Shown piece after piece: positions 1 through 7,898 of a DNA stretch of 33,759 nucleotides; position 1 is the stretch's first letter, and every line of letters starts with the position of its first letter. The DNA is from Lachnospiraceae bacterium (GTDB taxonomy: Bacteria; Bacillota; Clostridia; Lachnospirales; Lachnospiraceae): the NCBI GenBank assembly GCA_024694965.1, contig JAILJC010000014.1:1-33759 (forward strand), given 5' to 3'. The notes beneath the pieces were generated by a model that searched no databases, was not told the DNA's origin, and saw only the letters and a list, made by a program, of their open reading frames with translations. The position numbers were made by a program, and so were the translations under genes.

Positions 1-1965
1 CTGAATGAACACGGATACCTGGTTTCCTTCGCGAAGTATGGAACCTGCTACCGAAGCATAGAAGTTCCTGGCCATGTACTGCAGCGCCTTATACCTTCCG
101 AAATAGTCGATGCTCGACCAGGAAGCAACGGGCCAGCAGTCGTTAAGCTGCCAGTAAAGGGCTCCCATGCAGCGGCCCCTGTTCCTCCTGAAGTGCTCGA
201 CCGCACGCTTTACCGCAAGGCCCTGCATTATCTGGGTTATGTATAAGAGGCTGTCAAAGTCCTTGGGATACAAGAACTCACGCGACAGATACTGCAGCAT
301 CCTTCCGCCTGCGCCGCTGTCCTTCTGGTGACTCTCCATAACTTCGGAAAAAACGTTCCTGTCCGATTCCTTGGTAAACGATTTGATGGTCTTTACCGAC
401 GGATAGGACTGGAAGCCGAAGCCCGAGCAGAACCTCATGCCGTGATTTATGTATTCATCCACCGGTTCAAGGCCGCGCCATACGCCCCAGTAATGACAAT
501 CGCCGTTGGTCTCGTCATTCGGGTTCATGAAGCCGCCCCCGTTTGACGGAGAAGACGGCCAGTAGTATGTCGAAGGAGCGTATTCGCTTACAAGCCCCGG
601 GCATATCTCCTCAAACAGCCTCTGGTAATCGGCACGCAGCTGCTGCGAATGAGAACGTACTTCATCGTTGCTGACCCACGCCCATTCGCCTTCATCGTTA
701 CCGCAAATTAGTCCGAGGCAGGCATGGTTCCTAATCCTTTTAAGGTTATCGATGATCTCCGCTTCGACATTCTTGCGGAAATCCTCGTTGAGTTCATAAA
801 GGTTGGTCGCAAACATCAGGTCCTGCCATACGATGAGTCCGTACTCATCGCACAGGTCATAGAAAGTATCCGAAGGATAATATCCTCCGCCCCATACCCT
901 TATCATGTTGAAATTGCTCCGAACGCAGCCCTTTAACAGATAATCGATCTTTTCCTTCGTGATGAACGAATAAATGGAATCCTCCGGAACATAATCGGCG
1001 CCCATCGCAAATATCTTGATGCCGTTTACCTTAAAGCAGAACTCCCTGCCCCACTCGTCTCCGTCCCGGCTAAGCGTTATGGTCCTTAGTCCTATCCTGT
1101 ATGTCTTTGAATCCCACTGGTTGCCGTTCATGTCAAGCGCATAAACGCTGACCGTATAAAGCGGGTGCTCGCCGAAACCGTTTGGCCACCATATCTTCGG
1201 GCTTTCGATCTCCATGTTCATGCTGCAGTGCCCGTCCGTCATGGTCTCGGTTATAGCAAGGATACGTCCGTCCGGCGTTATCAGCTCGGCCTGTATTATG
1301 AACGGATCCTTCCTGAACACTTCGGCGGATACATTTATCTCAAGGTTTACACTCTTTTTGTCGTGGTGCTGTATTATCTCGACCTCGTCAAGCTTGATAT
1401 AGCTGTAGCCCACAAGGTCTATGCTCCTCCATATGCCGCAGTCCGGAAGCTGTGCGGCCCAGTCCCATCCGAACATGCAGTGGGCCTTCCTCAAATACTG
1501 GTTTCCGAGCATACAGCCGTCGGGAGCATAATGAACCGATTTGTTTAGTCCGGGGCGCAGGTTTTCAATATAATCGAGGGGAGAATCAATCTCTATGGTG
1601 ATCCTGTTGCCGACGGGACGTAGATAACCCGTTATGTTGAAATAATAGGTCCTGTGCATGTTCTCCGTGCGGCCTATGGGCATGTCGTTTATATAAATCT
1701 TGGCAAGGGTATCGATACCCTTACAGCATAAATAAATCCGTTCCTGGGACATCAGCTCCGGCATTACATCGAATTCACGTGTGAAGTAAAAATCACTCCT
1801 GAATATTTCCTTTGTCGGATACTCGTTAAGTCCGTAGAACGGATCCTGAAGCCTGTGCTGTATAAGCAACGCAGATAAAACGGAGCCCGGAACCTTACCC
1901 TCTATGTAAGCCTCCGAACCCTTCTCATTGATCAGCCATGTACCGTTTAGTGTCTGGTAAACCAT
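1..1965 (-). CDS. GH2 family beta-mannosidase-like glycosidase, 3' end outside window
   Basis: This is the first 655 codons of a large glycoside hydrolase family 2 protein; the C-terminal part (family members are about 800-850 aa) lies beyond base 1. It has an N-terminal sugar-binding domain (about 1-170), an Ig-like domain (about 180-280) and a TIM barrel from about 290. The barrel has the beta-mannosidase acid/base motif CGNDEGEWAW, with Glu about 425. The nucleophile block reads RFCSGFGFQSYPS where the family has SEFGFQS, so the catalytic Glu is Gly (about 515). The two positions are 90 residues apart, as expected for the two catalytic Glu residues. No signal peptide is visible, so it is probably cytoplasmic and would act on imported manno-oligosaccharides if active. 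The start is ATG with GAGG upstream. Family membership is firm; activity and exact substrate are uncertain. Confidence 0.9.
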   Translation of the reverse strand, partial: MVYQTLNGTWLINEKGSEAYIEGKVPGSVLSALLIQHRLQDPFYGLNEYPTKEIFRSDFYFTREFDVMPELMSQERIYLCCKGIDTLAKIYINDMPIGRTENMHRTYYFNITGYLRPVGNRITIEIDSPLDYIENLRPGLNKSVHYAPDGCMLGNQYLRKAHCMFGWDWAAQLPDCGIWRSIDLVGYSYIKLDEVEIIQHHDKKSVNLEINVSAEVFRKDPFIIQAELITPDGRILAITETMTDGHCSMNMEIESPKIWWPNGFGEHPLYTVSVYALDMNGNQWDSKTYRIGLRTITLSRDGDEWGREFCFKVNGIKIFAMGADYVPEDSIYSFITKEKIDYLLKGCVRSNFNMIRVWGGGYYPSDTFYDLCDEYGLIVWQDLMFATNLYELNEDFRKNVEAEIIDNLKRIRNHACLGLICGNDEGEWAWVSNDEVRSHSQQLRADYQRLFEEICPGLVSEYAPSTYYWPSSPSNGGGFMNPNDETNGDCHYWGVWRGLEPVDEYINHGMRFCSGFGFQSYPSVKTIKSFTKESDRNVFSEVMESHQKDSGAGGRMLQYLSREFLYPKDFDSLLYITQIMQGLAVKRAVEHFRRNRGRCMGALYWQLNDCWPVASWSSIDYFGRYKALQYMARNFYASVAGSILREGNQVSVFIQ

Positions 1966-1989
1966 CCCTTCGCCCTCATTACTACCCCT

Positions 1990-2027
1990 GCATGCAATTG
2001 ACCGAAGCGGTCATTCCCCGCGCATGC
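1990..2027. promoter_or_regulatory. Nested palindrome in the GH2 leader (candidate operator or hairpin)
   Basis: A perfect 6-bp inverted repeat TGACCG-AAG-CGGTCA (1999-2013) lies between two copies of the palindrome GCATGC (1990-1995 and 2022-2027). It sits between the predicted -10 box and the start codon of the GH2 gene. A repressor operator for sugar control or an mRNA hairpin would both fit; the sequence alone does not decide. Confidence 0.45.
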
Positions 2028-2049
2028 CAAATAAACTCCCTACAATATG

Positions 2050-2078
2050 AATATAATTGAAGAAATGATTTTTTTCAA
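2050..2078 (-). promoter_or_regulatory. Predicted sigma-A promoter of the GH2 gene
   Basis: On the minus strand the sequence reads TTGAAA, a 17-base spacer, then TATATT. The -35 box (2073-2078) overlaps the stop codon of the ABC permease gene upstream. Transcription would start near 2042, giving a leader of about 75 bases that contains the palindrome at 1990-2027. This supports separate regulation of the glycosidase. Confidence 0.6.
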
Positions 2079-3220
2079 CTACTACATCTGCTACCTAAAC
2101 CCGCCAAAACATCAACTGCTATGGTTGCCGCCGAATATATTACAAAATAGTTAAGATAAACGGCATTATTGGGGGCCATAAGATAGTATGTGGGCGGGAA
2201 AATGAGCTGTAATACCCTTAACTGCCGAAGGTAAATGAACACCGGACAGATAACGAGCATTAACAGCATGAGGATCGGGATAAAAGTAGCGAGGCTCTTT
2301 AAGTTACGGGTCACCTTTCTTATAATGCTACAGAAGCAGCAGCCCGACAGAATGAACATAAGCATCAGGGGAAGTTCCGGGTATATACCCGCAGAAAGTC
2401 CCGTGGCATAAAAGGTGATGAGCACGACCACGGCACAGTCAATGAGCGCCGTAAGAAGATATACATGCTCAAACACCCACTTGTTGCCCACCGGCATCCA
2501 GGTGAATATCTCCTTGTCAAGGTCATCCCTGTAATACATGGACGCGGCAAGCCCGCCCAAAAGGACTATAAGAAGGAGCACTCCCTTAAGAGGCGCAAAC
2601 AGATAATTGCTTCCGCCCTGCGCCACGCCCGCGACACCGTCCCTGTAATCAAACAGCGTGCCCGTATTGACATTATTGTCGTAATAACCGTGCAGCGTTT
2701 CATCGGAAACACCTTCAGGTGCAAACTTAAGATCTATATAGTTTTTGAAAAGAGAAAACGACAGGTCCGAATAGAGCGCTCCGAACAGCTCCATCCTCGA
2801 AAGCTGCAGCAGCACGTTATCTTCCCTTTCAATTACCGTGACCACCCTTTTTGACTTCTTCTTTCCTTCGGCACCGGTAAGGACCGCGGCATATTCCGAC
2901 ACCTTTTCTTTATGATCGCGCGGGAAAACCCACACCGCATCCATCCGGTTATCAAGGAGTGCCTCCCTCGCCGACTCTTCATCATCAAATTCATAGAACA
3001 GGAAGACAGAATCACGCTCAAGCAGGCTGTTGACTATCTGCTCTCCCTCTTTGGATCCCTCGTTTACAAGCGCGATCCTTACTATGCCGCTCTCCCTCTC
3101 CGAAACAAGCTTTAACGAAAAGACCATTAAAGGTATAAGGCACAGGATCACTATAAAGCTCTTCTTTTTAAGCAGCCTTTTATTAAGCAGGATGAACAGT
3201 TTAAAGTAATTACTTCTCAT
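2075..3220 (-). CDS. ABC-2 type transporter permease (second of two)
   Basis: A 381-aa integral membrane protein with ABC-2 permease architecture. It has one N-terminal membrane segment (about 18-38), a large extracytoplasmic domain (about 40-210) and then about five hydrophobic segments to the C-terminus. It starts within the last 11 bases of the preceding permease gene, so translation is probably coupled, and the two likely form a heterodimer driven by the ATPase at 4451-5119. Family members export drugs, lipids, peptides or polysaccharides; the substrate here cannot be told. The C-terminus is short and hydrophilic and ends at the promoter of the next gene. Confidence 0.85.
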   Translation of the reverse strand: MRSNYFKLFILLNKRLLKKKSFIVILCLIPLMVFSLKLVSERESGIVRIALVNEGSKEGEQIVNSLLERDSVFLFYEFDDEESAREALLDNRMDAVWVFPRDHKEKVSEYAAVLTGAEGKKKSKRVVTVIEREDNVLLQLSRMELFGALYSDLSFSLFKNYIDLKFAPEGVSDETLHGYYDNNVNTGTLFDYRDGVAGVAQGGSNYLFAPLKGVLLLIVLLGGLAASMYYRDDLDKEIFTWMPVGNKWVFEHVYLLTALIDCAVVVLITFYATGLSAGIYPELPLMLMFILSGCCFCSIIRKVTRNLKSLATFIPILMLLMLVICPVFIYLRQLRVLQLIFPPTYYLMAPNNAVYLNYFVIYSAATIAVDVLAGLGSRCSS

Positions 3221-4451
3221 ACTTAAGCCTCCTGTTCATCATTATTACCGCTGCGGCAAAGAACAGCACAGCATAGACCGACATTTTGACAAGCGGTTCA
3301 GATGTGTCCTTTACAAGCAGTATGCGCGACAGATGCTCATAGGCGGCACCGGCCGGCTGAAGGGGAGCTGCTTTCCTTATGATCTCCGGGAAGAACGAAA
3401 GAGGATACAGGCATCCGCCGAGGTAGGCAAGCGCTACCGAGAAGATAAACTGAAGGCTTACGCCGGCGATGAAATTATCGGCCGCAAGGAAAAGCATATA
3501 CTGCATGGAAGCGAACATCACGATGACCGGCACGTAACCAGCCACAAAATAAATGTAATCCTCTATAAACCCATTCTCCCATTCGGCTATTACTATGCCC
3601 GAGCTGTGTATCGCATACACGAGCGCACTTATTATAGGGATGATACAGATAAGCAACACAAGAAGATAGGATAAATATTCGCAAAGTGCCTGCCTTAAAG
3701 TACCTACGCCGCGTGAGCGAAGGACAGCGTTAAGGGACAGTTCCCTTCTTGTATAAACAGGTGAATATGCAATGCCGAAAAGCATCACAAGAAAAATGGT
3801 AAGGCCGCAGATATACCCGGCAGCCTGGGATACCGTGCTCCCCTCATCGATGATCTCGATGGGATCAAAAAGGTCATCCCTCTGCATTACCAGGTTTACA
3901 TAAAATAGATTGATCTCATTTATAGCTCTGCTCCTGTCTTCAATCCCTGCATCTTTAAGATATGACGACAGGCCGTAGATCGAGTTCTGCGTCTCAAGCA
4001 GATAGCCCGAAATCTGATCGGTAAACTCAATGACAAGGCTTGATAAAAGGTCCTTTGAAGTATTGGTGGTCACAAGGGTGATCTTTCTGTTCTCACCGGT
4101 CATTATCGAATCGACAAATCCCTCGGGGATAACCGCATAGCCCGATATCTTACCCTTCAAGACCTGACGCCGCGCTTCCTCTTCATCAAGCTCCAAAAGT
4201 TCCACCGCGAACCTTGAAGAATCAAAATGCTTCATCGCCGCAAGTCCGACAGCGAAATACTCTTCATCCGTATTGCCGACAATAGCCACCTTTAACGGCT
4301 CATCGGGATCGGTGATGTTCCCTATGCTCTTCATCATGACAAAAAGGAGCACCACGGAGCCGGATATGATAAGCGCGGTAAGTGCGACCGTGGGAAGTGC
4401 CTTTATTGCCTTCTTAACCTGAAGCAGGAAATAAACAAAAGTCTTTCTCAT
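3210..4451 (-). CDS. ABC-2 type transporter permease (first of two)
   Basis: A 413-aa membrane protein with the same plan as its neighbour: an N-terminal membrane helix (about 17-40), a long extracytoplasmic region (about 45-215) and a C-terminal block of about five helices. The start ATG shares one base with the stop codon of the ATPase gene (TGATG), which is a typical coupled junction. It is likely the partner subunit of the permease at 2075-3220. The extracytoplasmic domain resembles those of YhgE/DrrB-type exporters, which suggests export. The substrate is unknown. Confidence 0.87.
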   Translation of the reverse strand: MRKTFVYFLLQVKKAIKALPTVALTALIISGSVVLLFVMMKSIGNITDPDEPLKVAIVGNTDEEYFAVGLAAMKHFDSSRFAVELLELDEEEARRQVLKGKISGYAVIPEGFVDSIMTGENRKITLVTTNTSKDLLSSLVIEFTDQISGYLLETQNSIYGLSSYLKDAGIEDRSRAINEINLFYVNLVMQRDDLFDPIEIIDEGSTVSQAAGYICGLTIFLVMLFGIAYSPVYTRRELSLNAVLRSRGVGTLRQALCEYLSYLLVLLICIIPIISALVYAIHSSGIVIAEWENGFIEDYIYFVAGYVPVIVMFASMQYMLFLAADNFIAGVSLQFIFSVALAYLGGCLYPLSFFPEIIRKAAPLQPAGAAYEHLSRILLVKDTSEPLVKMSVYAVLFFAAAVIMMNRRLKYEK

Positions 4452-5119
4452 CAGAAGTTCCTTATAAGCTCTTCAACGTTACCGTCGTAATCATACGGCA
4501 TCGATACGCCGTTCTTTAATATGTACCATTTATCACACAGTTTTAGTTCTTCTTCATCATGTGTGGCAAGCAGGATGATACCGCCGTTCCTTTTATATGC
4601 CTTTAAGTAACCGTTTATGCTCTGCTTGCATATAAGGTCAAGCGCCGCCGAAGGTTCGTCAAGTATGAGTATCTGCGGACGGTTTGCCACCGCACATCCT
4701 ATCGACAGCCTCTTCTTCATTCCGCCGGACATCTTCCTTACGGGGACGTTTATGTACTCGTCAATCCCAAGGAGCTTTAACGTTCCCTGTTTAAGCCCCC
4801 TCTTAAGCTCCGCATTATCATAAAAAATGCGCAGGTTATCACGGGCACTCAACTCCTCGATAAGCGGTGTGCCCTGGGGCACATAGCCGATAAGCTCGGA
4901 CATCATGCGCCTGTCCTTAAAGATATCATGTCCGTCACACAAAAAGCTTCCGGATGTGGGTTTTCTGATACCCGCCAGTATAGACAAAAGAGTGGACTTC
5001 CCGCAGCCGTTTCCGCCTAAAATCCCGACGCAGGATCCACTCTCCGCTTCTACCGATACGTCCGAAAGCACAGTTTTCCTTCCGTAGTCCTTGGAAATAT
5101 GCTTAAGTTCGATCTTCAT
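4451..5119 (-). CDS. ABC transporter ATP-binding protein
   Basis: A 222-aa ATPase subunit of normal length for ABC-2 exporters. It has Walker A GGNGCGKST (about 35-43), signature MSGGMKKR (about 130-137), Walker B ILILDEP (about 150-156) with the catalytic Glu, and the switch His in ATHDEE (about 187). All nucleotide-handling residues are present. It is followed directly by two permease genes, so the three form one transporter. The start ATG has AAAGGAA upstream. It lies 21 bases after the zinc-ribbon membrane protein gene, consistent with one operon. Confidence 0.95.
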   Translation of the reverse strand: MKIELKHISKDYGRKTVLSDVSVEAESGSCVGILGGNGCGKSTLLSILAGIRKPTSGSFLCDGHDIFKDRRMMSELIGYVPQGTPLIEELSARDNLRIFYDNAELKRGLKQGTLKLLGIDEYINVPVRKMSGGMKKRLSIGCAVANRPQILILDEPSAALDLICKQSINGYLKAYKRNGGIILLATHDEEELKLCDKWYILKNGVSMPYDYDGNVEELIRNF

Positions 5120-5140
5120 ATATCATTCCTTTATCAATTA

Positions 5141-6967
5141 TCAATACAGCAGGTCAAAGTAATCTATGTAGTCCGAAAACTTTTGAATATAACTGAAATA
5201 CTTCGTAAGGCTCTCGGGAACTCCCGCCCTTTCGAGGTTATCCTGAACACAGTCAAAATCAGCTTCGGCAAGGTAATCCTTCATATCCGATAACTTCTCG
5301 ACCATTATCGCATCCTCCGGAACACTTATCTTTGAAGCGCCTGTATCCTTAAACGTGTAGGTACACTTAAACGGCTCAGACTTGCCATCCGCAAGCTTTA
5401 ATCGTATCTCATAGGATTTAACATCCTTTGCGGTAACAGTTAAGACAGCAAGGTAATCCTCAATGAGCCCGGCTGCGGGATGGTCGATGTTAAACATCTC
5501 CATTATATCCCCGACCCTGACCGAAACTTCACCGTCTATCTTCTGCTTTTCAAATGCCTTATGATCGAAGCAATTAAGCGAAAACCCGAGCGAATCTATA
5601 TCGCTGCCGCCCAGCGTAAAGTCGGCAAAATATATCTCGCCCGACTTCCTTCCGATGCCTTCTATCGTAAAACTCGTTCCTTCATATTTAACATCAAGGA
5701 GTGCTCCGAATTCCCTGCCGTGGATCGTGCGGCCGTAAGTTACCGTCAGGTCCGCCGCCTCGCCGGCCGTTATCTCCCTTGAAATAACATGGCCCCTGCT
5801 GTCTACATATACCTCCATTTTACTTCCCGCAAGATACGTAAGGTCATCAGCCAGATCATCTACCGCATCAAGAACGGCATCCCAGGCTTCATCCTCGTAA
5901 ACGTCAGCGCTTTCGGCCATTTCCGAAACGATGGCCTTTAAGTCCTTATCATTCGAAACTTCACCCTTAAGGGCTTCCCCCAACTGCTTAAGATCCCTGT
6001 AATCAAGCTTTACGGTAAGCACCCAGCACTTCTGCTTTACGCCGCCGAGCTCAAGCGTTTTCATACCTGACTTCTTAACATCTTCTATGTTGTCAAACAC
6101 AAGGTCAGCGTACCTGTCCGCTATCTTTATGACCCTTGCCGCCTTGGGAAGGGATGACATCATCTTTAAATAGTCCTCAGTGCTTTTATCGATCTTTGCG
6201 TTCGAAGCACCGGCCTTTTCAAGCAGGGACTTTAAATTTTCCGTATTAAACCCAAGATAGTCATCGCTCAACTCCGGAATCCTTAAGTACAGGTTGTCGT
6301 TCTCGGAATCGGCTATGGTGTTTAAAGCCAGCACCTGATCGGAACCCAGTGACAGGTTAACGTTGCCGCTGTACAGGTTGCCATAAAGAGCAGATTTGCC
6401 CGTTATGTTTATTTCCTTAAGGAAGTCCGCATTCACGCCGAAAGCATCGGACACCGCATCAAGTATATCGTCGGACATGCCTATATTTAATGACTCTTCA
6501 CGTCCCGAAGCCTTATCTCCGTTTCCGTCCATACCCGCAACTTCGAGCCAGCCACCAAGCTGCTCAAGGTTCTTGTGGGCATTTTTCTTCTCAACATACC
6601 TGTAGTAATCGGCAGGCTTGTAAAACAGCCTTTTGAATGTATTCGTATTGCAGAAGCAGATAAGAAATACAACCGCCGCGACAGCGATCGCGCCAACGAT
6701 ATAGTACTTCCTCCTGCTTTTATCCACAGGTTCATCCTCTATGGCAAAGTATTTGTCATAGTCATCCTCGAAAGCGGCTGCCTGACCGGCTGTGTCCGCC
6801 TCACCTGTACTCTCTGTGGCAGCTTCGGGAGCAGCTTCGTCCGCCTGATCGGCAGCGGCTTCGGCGGAGGCTTCGTCAACATCCACAGGTGCCTGGTATT
6901 TTGTTCCGCACTTGGGACAGAACTTCGCCCCTTCCTTCATCTGTATCCCGCAATTAATGCAATACAT
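5141..6967 (-). CDS. Zinc-ribbon, single-pass membrane protein with large extracytoplasmic domain
   Basis: 608 aa. The N-terminus is a zinc ribbon with Cys 3, 6, 17 and 20 (YCINCG...FCPKCG). An Ala/Glu/Asp-rich linker follows (about 28-83), then one membrane helix (about 88-107), then about 500 residues predicted outside the cell. The outer part is rich in charged and beta-type segments, and I do not recognise it as a named domain. The ribbon would be cytoplasmic. The start is ATG 6967, 7 bases after GGAGG; a TTG two codons upstream is less likely. The gene follows the other zinc-ribbon gene almost directly and precedes the ABC transporter. A sensing or scaffolding role is conceivable, but function is unknown. 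Confidence 0.8.
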   Translation of the reverse strand: MYCINCGIQMKEGAKFCPKCGTKYQAPVDVDEASAEAAADQADEAAPEAATESTGEADTAGQAAAFEDDYDKYFAIEDEPVDKSRRKYYIVGAIAVAAVVFLICFCNTNTFKRLFYKPADYYRYVEKKNAHKNLEQLGGWLEVAGMDGNGDKASGREESLNIGMSDDILDAVSDAFGVNADFLKEINITGKSALYGNLYSGNVNLSLGSDQVLALNTIADSENDNLYLRIPELSDDYLGFNTENLKSLLEKAGASNAKIDKSTEDYLKMMSSLPKAARVIKIADRYADLVFDNIEDVKKSGMKTLELGGVKQKCWVLTVKLDYRDLKQLGEALKGEVSNDKDLKAIVSEMAESADVYEDEAWDAVLDAVDDLADDLTYLAGSKMEVYVDSRGHVISREITAGEAADLTVTYGRTIHGREFGALLDVKYEGTSFTIEGIGRKSGEIYFADFTLGGSDIDSLGFSLNCFDHKAFEKQKIDGEVSVRVGDIMEMFNIDHPAAGLIEDYLAVLTVTAKDVKSYEIRLKLADGKSEPFKCTYTFKDTGASKISVPEDAIMVEKLSDMKDYLAEADFDCVQDNLERAGVPESLTKYFSYIQKFSDYIDYFDLLY

Positions 6968-6969
6968 AA

Positions 6970-7515
6970 TCAATCCTCCGTATTGTCATCTTCCTCTGTT
7001 TCAGGTTCTTTAGAAGCGTCCGTATCCTCAGCGTCATCTTCGGTTTCTGCCGCATCTTCGGCTTCATCGGCATCCTCTTCATCAGCCGCAGCTTCCGGAG
7101 CGGCCTCACCCTTTACTATCCTTATGCCGCACTCGATGCAGAACTCGGCTCCCGGCTCAACATCCGCACCGCAGGCCGGACATTTGGTATATCCGATGAG
7201 CTTCTTGCGCTCCTCCTCCATATCGGCGATAGCAGCCTCACTCTGCCTTATTTCAAGCACCTTGGCAACAATATCCTTCTTGGGATCGCCGTCGGAAAGC
7301 TCCGCAAGCTTCTTCTCCAGTGTTTTTATGCGCATCCTTCCATAACGGTCATCATAAAACAGCTTTCCGAGCTCGCAAAAAAGCTTATCCCTGTCCCTTT
7401 CCATATCACGCAGGGTTCCCTTGATCCTTACCGACTCGGCAAAAGCCCTTGTCTTGTTCACAACAAGATCGTTAGTATCGGATATCTTGTTTTTTATTCC
7501 TTCCCATGACATCAT
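6970..7515 (-). CDS. Zinc-ribbon protein with coiled coil and acidic tail
   Basis: A 181-aa protein without membrane segments. Residues 1-105 are mostly charged helix, probably coiled coil. A zinc ribbon follows (CPACG...FCIECG, Cys 112, 115, 126 and 129), and the last 50 residues are almost all Asp, Glu and Ala. The start chosen is the first ATG of an ATGATG pair, 7 bases after GGAGG; a longer reading to 7545 has no ribosome site. Its stop is 2 bases before the ATG of the membrane zinc-ribbon gene. The matching acidic segments in the two proteins suggest they work together. I assign no function. Confidence 0.8.
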   Translation of the reverse strand: MMSWEGIKNKISDTNDLVVNKTRAFAESVRIKGTLRDMERDRDKLFCELGKLFYDDRYGRMRIKTLEKKLAELSDGDPKKDIVAKVLEIRQSEAAIADMEEERKKLIGYTKCPACGADVEPGAEFCIECGIRIVKGEAAPEAAADEEDADEAEDAAETEDDAEDTDASKEPETEEDDNTED

Positions 7516-7562
7516 ATTAAGCCCTCCGTTACGTATAAAAACCATATATCTATACTATATAA

Positions 7563-7898
7563 CTATTCTTCGATATGCTCAAGACCCTGACTGAGAATAC
7601 TTATAATATGCCCGTCTGAAAGAGAGTAGTATATCGTCTTGCCTTCCCGGCGGTTCTTAACAAGTTTTGCCTGCTTTAAAACACGCAGCTGATGGGATAT
7701 CGCCGACTGGGTCATCTGAAGCGCTTCGCCTATGTCGCTTACGCACATCTCACCGCATAACAGGGTGCACAGTATCCTTATCCTCGTGCAGTCGGCAAAG
7801 ACCTTGAAAAAGTCGGCAAGGTCGTAAAGCTCCTCCTCAGGCGGCACATCCGCCAGTGTCTTTAACAGGTGGTTGCAGTTATCCATGTGTTCGTTCAT
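7563..7898 (-). CDS. ArsR/SmtB family metal-responsive repressor
   Basis: A 111-aa winged-helix regulator of normal ArsR length. The recognition helix region reads MTQSAISHQLRVLKQA (about 62-77), followed by the wing. Near the C-terminus Asp95, His97, His108 and Glu111 match the alpha-5 zinc signature D-x-H-x10-H-x2-E of SmtB/CzrA. Cys52 and Asp55 (CVSD) with Cys8/His10 near the N-terminus also resemble the alpha-3N site. It is therefore predicted to release DNA when zinc (or Co, Cd) binds. The ATG overlaps the stop of the methyltransferase gene (ATGA), so it is translationally coupled to it. Likely targets are its own operon or an unlinked metal exporter. Confidence 0.88.
   Translation of the reverse strand: MNEHMDNCNHLLKTLADVPPEEELYDLADFFKVFADCTRIRILCTLLCGEMCVSDIGEALQMTQSAISHQLRVLKQAKLVKNRREGKTIYYSLSDGHIISILSQGLEHIEE

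Noticed and set aside
6575-7345. Plus-strand open frame of 256 codons over the zinc-ribbon genes
   Set aside because: It is antisense to two genes with good ribosome sites; the Ser/Ala-rich product simply mirrors their acidic repeats.
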